Of a DNA stretch of 7,120 nucleotides, positions 1 to 5,937 are shown piece after piece. A model generated the notes under the pieces. That model was not told the DNA's origin. It did no database searches and saw nothing but the letters and a program-made list of their open reading frames with translations. How positions within the stretch are numbered: the first letter of the stretch is position 1; every line of letters begins with the position of its first letter. The stretch comes from Actinomycetes bacterium. Lineage in GTDB: Bacteria; Actinomycetota; Actinomycetes; Actinomycetales; Cellulomonadaceae. The stretch covers positions 1-7,120 of the forward strand of contig JAEZAR010000315.1 in NCBI GenBank assembly GCA_023430425.1, in the 5' to 3' direction. A program made the translations under genes and the position numbers.

Positions 1-981
1 GCCCTGGTCGGGCCGGGGGGCCGTGGGCGTGCCGTCGGCGCCCACCGGCGCCCTCGGGCCACCGTCCGCCGCGGCCGCGCCGGGACGGTGCCCGGGGACG
101 TCGCGGTAGAAGTCGAGGAAGAGCTCCTCGAGGTCGCGGTCCCGGGCCTGCCAGCGCACCAGGTGGTGGCGCATGGCGACCTCGAGCAGCGGCCGGGGCT
201 CACCGTGGAGCCGGCACGTCACCGTCGTCCCGTCGACCCGCACGTCCTGGCAGCCGGGCACGCGGACGAACTCGGCGGCGGGCACGGGGGAGGCGAACCG
301 CAGCAGCACCTGCTGGCCGGCGCGCGCCCGCAGCGCCCCGACGTCGTCCACGTCCACCACCCGCCCGGCGCGCACGATCGCGACCCGCCCGGCGACCTCC
401 TCGACCTCCGCGAGCACGTGCGAGGACAGGAAGACCGTCGCCCCGCGCTCCCGCGCCTCGTCGAGGAGCCGGCGGAACTCGACCTGCAGCAGGGGGTCCA
501 GCGACGAGGTCGGCTCGTCGAGCACGAGCAGCTCGGGGGAGTGCATGAACGCCTGCACGATCGTCACCTTCTGCTTGTTGCCCTTCGAGAGCGCGGGCAG
601 CGGCCTCGACAGGTCGAGCCCGAAGCGCGCCGCGAGCTCCTCGACGCGCTCCGCGCCGGCGCCCCCGCGCAGGCGGGCGAGGTGGTGCAGGTACTCCCCC
701 GCGCGGCGCCGGCGGGGCAGCCCGAGCTCCCCGGGCAGGTACCCGATCCGGGCCCGCAGCGCCGGGCCGCCCGCCCGCGGCTCCTGGCCCAGCACCTCCA
801 CCAGACCCGCGGTCGGCCGGAGCAGGTCCAGCAGCAGGCGGATCGTGGACGACTTGCCCGCCCCGTTCGGGCCGAGGAAGCCGAACACCTCCCCGCGCTC
901 GACGCTCAGGTCGAGCCCGTCCAGGGCGCGGACCTTGCCGTAGTCCTTGACCAGGCCCTCGGTGCGGATGGCGGCGGTCAC
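1..981 (-). CDS. ABC transporter ATP-binding protein (ABC-2/drug-export type), 3' end cut by window
   Basis: ATPase subunit of an ABC transporter, expected to act at the inner face of the membrane with a separate permease, probably encoded just beyond the left edge. Reading from the GTG at 981, the protein shows Walker A GPNGAGKSST (about residues 37-46, Lys43), the signature in the form LSKGNKQKV (131-139), Walker B LLVLDEPT with Asp155-Glu156, and the switch His188 in LSSHVL. The LSKGNKQ signature in place of LSGGQ is common in ABC-2-type export ATPases. The C-terminal block DLEELFLDFYRD (283-294) matches the end of such proteins (DUF4162-like region). A Gly/Ala/Pro-rich tail of at least 33 residues follows, with no stop before base 1. 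The start is supported by GGAGG six bases upstream. Transcription is divergent from the G6PD gene. Substrate cannot be told; the ATPase assignment is firm. Confidence 0.95.
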   Translation of the reverse strand, partial: MTAAIRTEGLVKDYGKVRALDGLDLSVERGEVFGFLGPNGAGKSSTIRLLLDLLRPTAGLVEVLGQEPRAGGPALRARIGYLPGELGLPRRRRAGEYLHHLARLRGGAGAERVEELAARFGLDLSRPLPALSKGNKQKVTIVQAFMHSPELLVLDEPTSSLDPLLQVEFRRLLDEARERGATVFLSSHVLAEVEEVAGRVAIVRAGRVVDVDDVGALRARAGQQVLLRFASPVPAAEFVRVPGCQDVRVDGTTVTCRLHGEPRPLLEVAMRHHLVRWQARDRDLEELFLDFYRDVPGHRPGAAAADGGPRAPVGADGTPTAPRPDQG

Positions 982-1068
982 GGTGCACCTCCGGGCGTGC
1001 CGCGCGGCCGCCGGGGTGACGCGCCGGTCGGCGCGGGCGGCCAGGGCCGTGGCACGGTCCCGCTGCTC

Positions 1069-1097
1069 ACGCTCCTCCGGGCGGGTGCCCCGGTCAA
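1069..1097 (-). promoter_or_regulatory. possible promoter of the ABC ATPase gene
   Basis: On the minus strand TTGACC (complement of 1092-1097) resembles a -35 box. After exactly 17 bases comes GAGCGT (complement of 1069-1074), which keeps the A and final T of a -10 box. It would give an untranslated leader of about 80 bases. The -35 match is good and the -10 is weak, so this is a tentative call. Confidence 0.3.
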
Positions 1098-1128
1098 GGT
1101 CCTTCCGGCCGTGTCGCGGGGAGCGCTG

Positions 1129-1150
1129 GGCGGGCGACCCCACGCCCGCC
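1129..1150. repeat. 8-bp perfect inverted repeat upstream of the G6PD gene
   Basis: GGCGGGCG (1129-1136) and CGCCCGCC (1143-1150) are perfect inverted copies around a 6-base centre ACCCCA. In this GC-rich background an 8-bp match has some chance component, but the position 17 bases before the G6PD start and next to a second inverted repeat makes an operator or a transcript hairpin plausible. Confidence 0.45.
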
Positions 1151-1163
1151 GACGTAGCGTCGG
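1149..1163 (+). promoter_or_regulatory. inverted repeat containing a putative -10 box for G6PD
   Basis: CCGACG (1149-1154), TAG, CGTCGG (1158-1163) form a perfect 6-bp inverted repeat. The TAGCGT at 1155-1160 inside it fits the actinobacterial -10 pattern TANNNT, and a start about 7 bases downstream would fall on the GTG at 1167. No Shine-Dalgarno sequence is visible before that GTG, so leaderless transcription is the simplest reading. No good -35 box is seen 16-18 bases upstream. The repeat could also be an operator covering the -10. Confidence 0.35.
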
Positions 1164-1166
1164 ACG

Positions 1167-2816
1167 GTGGCCGACCACGACGAGGGGGACCGGCGCGACG
1201 GCGCCGCCGGTCAGGACCCGACCGCCGACCCGAGCACCCGTGACCGCCTCGCCGAGCCGACGCGGTCGAGCGAGCGCGCACCGGATCCGCCGCTGGTCCT
1301 GGTCCTGCACGGCGGGCGCGGCGACCTCGCCCGGCGGCTGGTCGTCCCCAGCGTCGCCACGCTGCACCGGCGCGCCCTGCTCCCCGAGCACTGGGCGCTC
1401 CTCGGCACGGGGCGCGGCGTCGTCGGCACGCAGGAGTACGCCTCGTTCGTGCGCGACGCGCTCGAGGAGTTCGGGCAGGAGGACACCCGCGACGCCGACG
1501 TCGAGGCGCTCACCCGGCACGCGGCGTTCACGGGCGAGGTGGGCGACGACGAGCCGGGGGACCTCCCGGGCGTCGTGGAGAACGTGCGGGCCGTCCTCGC
1601 GGAGGCGGCCGGCGCGGACCCGGCCGACGTCGTCGTCGTGCACTACCTCGCGGTGCCGCCGCAGGCGTTCGAGCCGCTCACACGCAACCTCGCCCGCCAC
1701 GGCCTGGCGCGCGGACCCGACGGTCGTGCGGACACGGTCCGGGTCGTCTACGAGAAGCCCTACGGCACCTCCCCCGAGTCGTTCGCCGCGCTCGACGCCG
1801 TCGTGCACGAGGCCTTCGAGGAGGAGCAGGTCTTCCGGATCGACCACTTCCTGGGCAAGGAGGCGACGCAGAACCTGCACGTGCTGCGCTTCGCGAACGA
1901 GCTGTTCGGGAGCATCTGGTCGCGCCAGCACGTCACCCAGGTGCAGATCGACGTCCCCGAGACCCTCGACGTCGCCCAGCGCGCCGAGTTCTACGACGCC
2001 ACCGGTGCCGCGCTCGACATGGTCGTCTCCCACCTGTTCCAGGTCGCCGCGCAGGTGGCGATGGAACCGCCCCGCCACCTCGCCGTCGAGGACCTGGCCC
2101 GGGCTCGCGAGGAGGCCCTGCGGGACTTCCGGGACCTCGACCCCGCCGACGTCGTGCTCGGCCAGTTCGAGGGGTACCGCGAGATCGAGGGCGTCGCCGA
2201 CGACTCGCAGACGGACACGTTCATCGCGGCCCGGCTGTGGATCGACAACGACAGGTGGCGGGGGGTGCCGTTCCTGCTCCGCACCGGCAAGCGGATGGCG
2301 GCGTCGGCGCAGCGGGTGACCCTCGTCCTGCGGCGCGACCCCGAGCACCTCTACGGCGACGAGGTGCCCACCGGCCGGATCTCCGTCTCCCTCGCGGGCG
2401 ACGGCGCCATCGAGGTCACGTCGGTGGTCAAGCGGCCCGGCCCCGACCTCGACCTGGCCGTCGGCACCGCCCGCCTCGACCTCGACGACGTGGAGCCGGG
2501 GGCGCCGCTGCCGGCCTACGCCTCCCTGCTCGACGACGTCCTGCACGGCGACCGCACGCTCTTCACGACGCCGGGCGGGCTCGAGGCGGCCTGGCGTGCC
2601 TTCGCGCCCCTGCTGGGCCCCGACCGGCCGGAGGTGGTCCCGTACGCCCCCGGCTCCTGGGGGCCCGACTCGGCCCTGGAGCTCGCCGAGCCGGAGGGCT
2701 GGACGCTCGGCGGCCGGGCGGGCGAGAGCGAGCACGCGGGCGAGGGCGAGGGCAAGAAGGAGGGCGCGGGCGAGGACGAGGGCGAGGGCGCGGGCGGGGG
2801 CTCACCCGGCCGGTGA
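1167..2816 (+). CDS. zwf: glucose-6-phosphate dehydrogenase, divergent form with N- and C-terminal extensions
   Basis: Predicted to oxidise glucose 6-phosphate to 6-phosphogluconolactone with reduction of NAD(P), the entry step of the oxidative pentose phosphate pathway, in the cytosol. Family marks are a Rossmann loop GGRGDLARR (49-57), GTGR with Arg83, EKPYG with Lys197, the active-site RIDHFLGKE (224-232; Asp226, His227, Lys231), His289 in the DMVVSHLFQ stretch as the expected catalytic base, RTGK (Lys375) and a late PYAPGSWGP block. The catalytic spacing (30 residues from Lys197 to His227, 62 to His289) is what I recall for the Leuconostoc enzyme. Oddities are Arg51 where Thr/Ser is usual, Leu58 for the usual Lys of RKL, Ser380 where a second Lys is common, a polar 42-residue N-terminal extension and a Glu/Gly-rich tail (518-549). 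The GTG start is forced: an in-frame stop lies at 1155 and no ATG, GTG or TTG follows before the Rossmann fold. No opcA, tkt or tal lies beside it, so it may be a second copy. Confidence 0.92.
   Translation: MADHDEGDRRDGAAGQDPTADPSTRDRLAEPTRSSERAPDPPLVLVLHGGRGDLARRLVVPSVATLHRRALLPEHWALLGTGRGVVGTQEYASFVRDALEEFGQEDTRDADVEALTRHAAFTGEVGDDEPGDLPGVVENVRAVLAEAAGADPADVVVVHYLAVPPQAFEPLTRNLARHGLARGPDGRADTVRVVYEKPYGTSPESFAALDAVVHEAFEEEQVFRIDHFLGKEATQNLHVLRFANELFGSIWSRQHVTQVQIDVPETLDVAQRAEFYDATGAALDMVVSHLFQVAAQVAMEPPRHLAVEDLARAREEALRDFRDLDPADVVLGQFEGYREIEGVADDSQTDTFIAARLWIDNDRWRGVPFLLRTGKRMAASAQRVTLVLRRDPEHLYGDEVPTGRISVSLAGDGAIEVTSVVKRPGPDLDLAVGTARLDLDDVEPGAPLPAYASLLDDVLHGDRTLFTTPGGLEAAWRAFAPLLGPDRPEVVPYAPGSWGPDSALELAEPEGWTLGGRAGESEHAGEGEGKKEGAGEDEGEGAGGGSPGR
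2718..2813 (+). repeat. low-complexity GGGCGA-type repeat encoding the acidic G6PD tail
   Basis: The last 32 codons of the G6PD gene are built from imperfect GCGGGCGAG and GAGGGC units with almost no pyrimidine runs. They encode Gly, Glu and Ala with a Lys-Lys pair in the middle. They lie beyond the last conserved G6PD block, so they look like an expanded simple repeat kept in frame and not part of the fold. Confidence 0.7.
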
Positions 2817-2828
2817 GCACGACCCGCT

Positions 2829-2850
2829 GGGCCGTTCGGGTGAACGACCC
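2829..2850 (+). terminator. hairpin after the G6PD stop, possible terminator
   Basis: GGG-C-CGTTC (2829-2837), a 4-base loop GGGT, then GAACG-A-CCC (2842-2850). This gives eight base pairs with a single C/A mismatch, starting 12 bases after the stop codon. No T-run follows, as is frequent for actinobacterial terminators. It could instead be an operator for the downstream gene. Confidence 0.35.
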
Positions 2851-2944
2851 GGGTTCGTCGCCGCAAGGTCTCCCCTCCGGGTACCGGGGACGGCCACCAT
2901 GGGGCGGTCCGTCACTGCGTCCACCGCGGCCCCGTCCGCGCGAG

Positions 2945-2950
2945 AAGAGG
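2945..2950 (+). promoter_or_regulatory. ribosome binding site deciding the start of the DUF4190-like gene
   Basis: AAGAGG ends five bases before the ATG at 2956. An in-frame ATG at 2899 would add 19 residues, but it lacks such a site and its extra residues look unlike the usual MS-T-Y-PPPP beginning of this family. The site therefore favours 2956. Confidence 0.7.
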
Positions 2951-2955
2951 CCTGG

Positions 2956-3477
2956 ATGTCTACCGCCTACCCGCCCCCGCCCGGTGACCCGAACGCCACG
3001 CCGCCGGGCCCCAGCAGCGCCCAGCCGCCGCAGCAGCAGTACTCCCAGCAGCAGTACCCCCAGCAGCAGTACCCCCAGCAGTACGCCCAGCCCGCCTACG
3101 GGGCCCAGCAGTACGGGCAGCCGCCGGCGTCGGGCGGGACGAACGGCATGGCCGTGACCGCCCTGATCCTGGGCATCCTCGCGCTGCTCATGGCGTGGAT
3201 CCCCGTCATCAACGTCCTCGCGATCATCCTCGGGCTCGCGGCCCTCGTCCTCGGCTTCCTCGGCCTGAAGAAGGCCGCGCAGGTCGGCGGCCGGGGCCTG
3301 GCCATCGGCGGCATCGTCACCGGCGCCCTGGCCGTGCTCGGGGCGATCCTCATGTACGTGGCCGCGGCCCTGTGGCTGAACTCCGCGTCCGACGACATCG
3401 ACAACTTCAACTCCGAGCTCGAGGAGCTCAACCAGCAGCTCCAGGAGGACCTGGAGGAGCTCGAGCAGAACGGCTGA
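2956..3477 (+). CDS. DUF4190-like membrane protein with Gln/Tyr/Pro-rich N-terminus
   Basis: A 173-residue membrane protein of unknown function. Residues 1-62 are disordered, rich in Pro, Gln and Tyr, with QQQYS/QQQYP units at 26-40. Residues 65-82 and 84-104 form a tight hydrophobic hairpin split by Trp-Ile-Pro, ending in GLKKAAQVGGRG, then a third membrane segment at 115-141. The pattern of a glycine-rich hydrophobic pair, a basic loop with GGRGLAIGGIV and a further helix is that of DUF4190 proteins, common in actinobacteria. The C-terminus (142-173) is acidic with leucines at 155, 158, 162, 166 and 169, a probable short coiled coil. It stands alone on its strand 139 bases after the G6PD stop and converges with the MFS gene 15 bases away. 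No recognisable promoter was found upstream. The role is unknown; the low-complexity tail may bind other proteins or the envelope. Confidence 0.85.
   Translation: MSTAYPPPPGDPNATPPGPSSAQPPQQQYSQQQYPQQQYPQQYAQPAYGAQQYGQPPASGGTNGMAVTALILGILALLMAWIPVINVLAIILGLAALVLGFLGLKKAAQVGGRGLAIGGIVTGALAVLGAILMYVAAALWLNSASDDIDNFNSELEELNQQLQEDLEELEQNG
3031..3087 (+). repeat. 15-bp in-frame tandem repeat (QQQYP units)
   Basis: Three consecutive 15-bp units (3031-3045, 3046-3060, 3061-3075) of the form CAGCAGCAGTACCCC, differing only at one base in the first, are followed by a shortened fourth unit CAGCAGTACGCC to 3087. Because the unit is a multiple of three, copy-number change would lengthen or shorten the protein without frameshift. 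Confidence 0.85.
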
Positions 3478-3492
3478 CCCGCCGTCCCCGGA

Positions 3493-4740
3493 TCAGACGC
3501 CGGGCGGGGTGCCGGGCGCGGCACGCCGCCCGGCGTCCCGCGTCGGGGCGAGCAGCATGAGCACGCCGACGACGACGGTTGCCGCCCCGGACCAGGCCAT
3601 GCTCGCCCGGGCCCCCAGGAGCGCGACGAGCGCCGCGCCCGACGCGAGGCCGATCAGGTTGCCCGCCTGCAGCACGCCGCTGACCGCGCTGAACACGCGG
3701 CCCCGCAGGGCGTCGTCGGTCCGCGCGCGGACGAGGGCGTTGAGGCACACCCGCTGGGCGGCGTTCGCGGCCCCACCGATGAGCCAGCCGATCCCGACCG
3801 CCACGATCGAGACCACCGACGCCGCGGCGAGCAGGGCGAGCCCGACGGCGACGGTCGTGCCCGCGAGCCACCGGGCCAGCACCGACTCGCCGACCAGCCG
3901 GCCCGCGTACCAGCCGCCGACGACGCCGGCCGCCGGCCACAGGGCCGTCACCAGCCCGTAGGCGGACGCTGAGGCGCCGATGTCGTCGAGCACGTAGAAC
4001 ACGTCCGCGATGTTCACGAGCACGCTGATGAGCGTCGCGACGCCCAGGCCGGAGACGCCGACGAGCAGCAGCCGGTCCGCCCGGATCTGCGCGAAGCCGA
4101 GCCACACCGAGGCCGTCGACCGTGCGTCGTCGGGGGACGGGACCCGCTGCGTGCGGATGAAGGCGACGGCCACGGCCATGACGAGGGTCGCGGACGCGGC
4201 CAGGAGGAGCGCCGTGCGCTCCGACGTCGCGTCGACGAGCACGCCCGCGACCGCGAAGCCCGCGAGGAAGCCGGCCTGGCTGATCATCGAGAACCAGCCG
4301 TACGCCCGGGTCGCGCGCTCCTCGCCCGAGACGCGCGGCAGCAGCGACGCGACGACGGGGTTCGCGACGGCCGTCCCCACCCCGAGCAGCACGAGCGAGC
4401 CGATGATGAGCGCCTCGCCCCCCGGACGCATGCCGAGCAGCCCGCAGGCAGCCAGCGCGAGCCCCTGCAGGCCGATGGCCCCGAGCAGGAGCTCCCGGTT
4501 GCGGACGCGGTCGACCACGCGCCCGACCACCGGCGCGAGCAGCACGACCGGCAGCAGCTCGCCCGCCCACGCCGCGGCGATCCAGCCGGGCCCGGCCGGC
4601 TCGAGGTGGACCATCACGGCCAGGAGCGCGAGCGACGCCCCGACCGTCGACACCGCCGTCCCGGCGAGCAGCAGGGCCAGGTCCCGGTGCGGCGTCGGCA
4701 CCGGGGCGCGCGCGACGTCGGGGACGTGCTCGGGGGTCAC
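3493..4740 (-). CDS. MFS transporter, EntS-like exporter family
   Basis: A 415-residue major facilitator superfamily protein, about the usual family length, with about twelve hydrophobic segments (roughly 21-45, 52-73, 83-105, 107-133, 145-170, 173-193, 222-245, 254-277, two between 287 and 325, two between 350 and 405). Motif A is present after the second segment as GRVVDRVRNR (73-82). A late cytoplasmic stretch with RTDDALRGRVFS resembles the EntS/MFS_3 group of proton-driven exporters of siderophores or drugs. The substrate cannot be inferred. GTG start at 4740 with GGGAGG eight bases upstream. The gene lies 96 bases downstream of another membrane-protein gene on the same strand and may share its transcript. 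Its last codons (TRDAGRR to the stop) coincide with a large hairpin. Confidence 0.93.
   Translation of the reverse strand: MTPEHVPDVARAPVPTPHRDLALLLAGTAVSTVGASLALLAVMVHLEPAGPGWIAAAWAGELLPVVLLAPVVGRVVDRVRNRELLLGAIGLQGLALAACGLLGMRPGGEALIIGSLVLLGVGTAVANPVVASLLPRVSGEERATRAYGWFSMISQAGFLAGFAVAGVLVDATSERTALLLAASATLVMAVAVAFIRTQRVPSPDDARSTASVWLGFAQIRADRLLLVGVSGLGVATLISVLVNIADVFYVLDDIGASASAYGLVTALWPAAGVVGGWYAGRLVGESVLARWLAGTTVAVGLALLAAASVVSIVAVGIGWLIGGAANAAQRVCLNALVRARTDDALRGRVFSAVSGVLQAGNLIGLASGAALVALLGARASMAWSGAATVVVGVLMLLAPTRDAGRRAAPGTPPGV
3496..3537. terminator. large stem-loop at the convergent gene ends, probable bidirectional terminator
   Basis: A perfect 12-bp arm GACGCCGGGCGG (3496-3507) pairs with CCGCCCGGCGTC (3526-3537). 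Inside it, after one G/G mismatch, GTGCC (3509-3513) pairs with GGCAC (3520-3524) around the 6-base loop 3514-3519. That is 17 pairs in 42 bases. It begins 18 bases after the stop of the DUF4190-like gene and sits inside the final codons of the MFS gene. No T-run follows on either strand, so it would be a stem-only type of terminator seen in actinobacteria. Confidence 0.65.
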
Positions 4741-4797
4741 GGGGGCAGCCTCCCACCGCCCGACCCCCCGTTCGATCTCCGGGCGCGTCGGCGCGAT

Positions 4798-4816
4798 CCG
4801 GACAGCGCCGTCCCGG
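4798..4816 (-). terminator. small hairpin between the membrane-protein gene and the MFS gene
   Basis: CCGGAC (4798-4803) pairs with GTCCCGG (4810-4816) with one bulged C around a 6-base loop. It lies 21 bases past the stop of the upstream gene. It could attenuate read-through into the MFS gene, but it is short for this GC content. I see no convincing promoter in the 96-bp spacer. Confidence 0.22.
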
Positions 4817-4836
4817 CGACCCGCGTGGCCGGGGGT

Positions 4837-5304
4837 TCAGGGCCGGGCGGCCCCCGCCCCCGGCTCGGGGCCCGGCACGTCGTGACGACGACCCCATAGG
4901 GCGAACACGACGGACGGGGCCACGATCGGGAGGACCAGGCCCGCCAGCCAGGCCAGCTCCTCGGCGTCGGGCCTGGCCGCGGCGCCCTCCTGGCTCGCCG
5001 CGAGCGTGGCCCAGGCCACCACCAGCACGAAGACCGCGAGCGCCGAGATCAGCACCGGGGGCTGGCGCCGGCCGCGCGGGAAGAGGCGCGCGGCGACGCG
5101 GACGAGGCCGACCAGCCAGACCACCACGCCGAGACCGACCGACGCGAGCAGGCCCAGCGCGGCCACCCCGAGGTCCGCCATCCCCGCGTCCGGTCCCATC
5201 CCGCGGACGACGAGCCACGTCAGGCCGAGCCCGACGCCGGCCGCGAGCACGCCGGCGCCCGCGGCGGCGAGCGGCCGGACGACCAGGCTCGTGCGCCTGG
5301 TCAC
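4837..5304 (-). CDS. four-helix membrane protein of unknown function
   Basis: A 155-residue protein I do not recognise. It has four likely membrane segments at about 11-34, 43-72, 84-104 and 117-138. Basic residues lie at both ends of the second loop (Arg69, Arg73, Arg77, Arg79, Arg80), suggesting that this loop faces the cytoplasm, as do the N-terminal MTRR and the Arg-Arg-His after helix four. The tail is Pro/Gly/Ala-rich. The GTG start at 5304 follows GCGGAG seven bases upstream. The same frame stays open further upstream, but that part is Arg/Asp/Glu-rich, antisense to the NfeD gene, and lacks a second start signal. It lies upstream of the MFS gene on the same strand and is divergent from the NfeD-flotillin pair. 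A function in transport or envelope stability would be a guess. Confidence 0.8.
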   Translation of the reverse strand: MTRRTSLVVRPLAAAGAGVLAAGVGLGLTWLVVRGMGPDAGMADLGVAALGLLASVGLGVVVWLVGLVRVAARLFPRGRRQPPVLISALAVFVLVVAWATLAASQEGAAARPDAEELAWLAGLVLPIVAPSVVFALWGRRHDVPGPEPGAGAARP

Positions 5305-5329
5305 CGCGCGGCTCCGCTCACGGGGCCAA

Positions 5330-5357
5330 CCTGCCACAGGCGCGGTCGGCAAGTGCC
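5330..5357. repeat. two short inverted repeats in the divergent intergenic region
   Basis: CCTG-CCA-CAGG (5330-5340) and GGCA-AG-TGCC (5348-5357) lie side by side in the 117-bp gap between the four-helix membrane-protein gene and the NfeD gene. Four-base arms are weak on their own; they are noted because they sit just upstream of the probable NfeD promoter. Confidence 0.2.
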
Positions 5358-5386
5358 TGCCCCACGCGCACGCGCGCCGGTAGGGT
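5357..5386 (+). promoter_or_regulatory. probable promoter of the NfeD-flotillin pair
   Basis: TAGGGT at 5381-5386 fits the actinobacterial -10 pattern TANNNT, and the CCGG before it and GCGG after it are typical surroundings. A weak -35, CTGCCC (5357-5362), lies 18 bases upstream. The expected transcript would start near 5393, about 29 bases before the ATG at 5422. The spacer contains a run of alternating pyrimidine and purine. Confidence 0.5.
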
Positions 5387-5421
5387 GCGGACGGCACGCA
5401 GCGATCGGATGAGGGGCGCGC

Positions 5422-5919
5422 ATGGTCACGTTCATCGTCATCGGCGGCGTCGGGCTGCTCATGTTGCTCGTCTCGCTCGTCCTCGACGACATCCTCGACC
5501 TCGGCGACGGGCTCGTCTCCGGCACGTCCCTCGGGGCCGGGCTCGTGGCGTTCGGCGCCCTCGGCGCGATCGTCAAGGCCAACGGCCTCGCGACGGGCTG
5601 GGCGTACGCGGCCGCCGTCGCGTTCGGTGCCCTCGTGCTCTTCGGCGTGCAGGCGGTCGTCCGGCGCCTCAAGGAGTCCGAGGACGGGCAGCCCCGGGTG
5701 CTCACCGGCGTCCAGGGGGTGGTCACCTCGACGATCACCGGGTCCGGGGCCGGCGAGGTCAGCCTCGACGACCCGCGCGAGCTCGAGCGGCGCCTCGCCT
5801 GGTCGGACACGCCGATCGACGTCGGCACCCGGATCGTCGTGCTGGAGCAGTCCGGCAGCCGGGTGAAGGTCGCCCCGGTGAGCGCGTCGGCGCCGCCCAC
5901 GGCCGAGCCCACCTCGTAG
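5422..5919 (+). CDS. NfeD-family membrane protein (OB-fold partner of flotillin)
   Basis: A 165-residue membrane protein of the NfeD group, expected to sit in the membrane next to the flotillin encoded downstream, as YuaF does with FloT in Bacillus. Three hydrophobic segments occur at about 2-22, 29-52 and 57-80, followed by a basic VRRLKES junction. The soluble C-terminal half is a small OB-fold: RVLTGVQGVVTSTI, GSGAGEV, AWSDTPIDVGTRIVVLEQ and VKVAPV are the usual conserved strands of the family. There is no ClpP-like serine protease domain, so this is the short NfeD form. The ATG start at 5422 has GAGGGG five bases upstream. The Ala/Ser/Pro/Thr tail ends at a TAG. The flotillin gene follows after 114 bases on the same strand, and the two are likely co-transcribed. 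Confidence 0.88.
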   Translation: MVTFIVIGGVGLLMLLVSLVLDDILDLGDGLVSGTSLGAGLVAFGALGAIVKANGLATGWAYAAAVAFGALVLFGVQAVVRRLKESEDGQPRVLTGVQGVVTSTITGSGAGEVSLDDPRELERRLAWSDTPIDVGTRIVVLEQSGSRVKVAPVSASAPPTAEPTS

Positions 5920-5937
5920 CGCCACAGCCACCCGTAG

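Noticed and set aside
131..139. ABC signature (protein residues 131-139) LSKGNKQKV considered as a degenerate, inactive motif
   Set aside because: This form is common in active ABC-2-type export ATPases, and Walker A, Walker B and the switch His are all intact.
200..988. Minus-strand frame starting at 988, seven bases before the ATPase start
   Set aside because: It is a different frame from the one holding Walker A, signature and Walker B. Its product is Arg/Ala/Gly low complexity.
88..2319. Long plus-strand open frame over the ABC ATPase and G6PD genes
   Set aside because: It is antisense to the ATPase and out of frame with G6PD. Its product is Arg/Pro/Ser-rich without any domain, as expected from GC-rich shadow frames.
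978..2735. Minus-strand open frame of 585 codons opposite G6PD
   Set aside because: It mirrors the G6PD codons and has no start signal or family motif. G6PD on the other strand is certain.
2851..2862. GGGTTCGTCGCC, resembling part of a tRNA T-arm
   Set aside because: There is no cloverleaf, acceptor stem or anticodon arm around it.
3428..5218. Minus-strand frame of 596 codons overlapping the MFS and four-helix genes
   Set aside because: It is Arg/Gly/Ala-rich and out of frame with two well-supported membrane proteins on the same strand.
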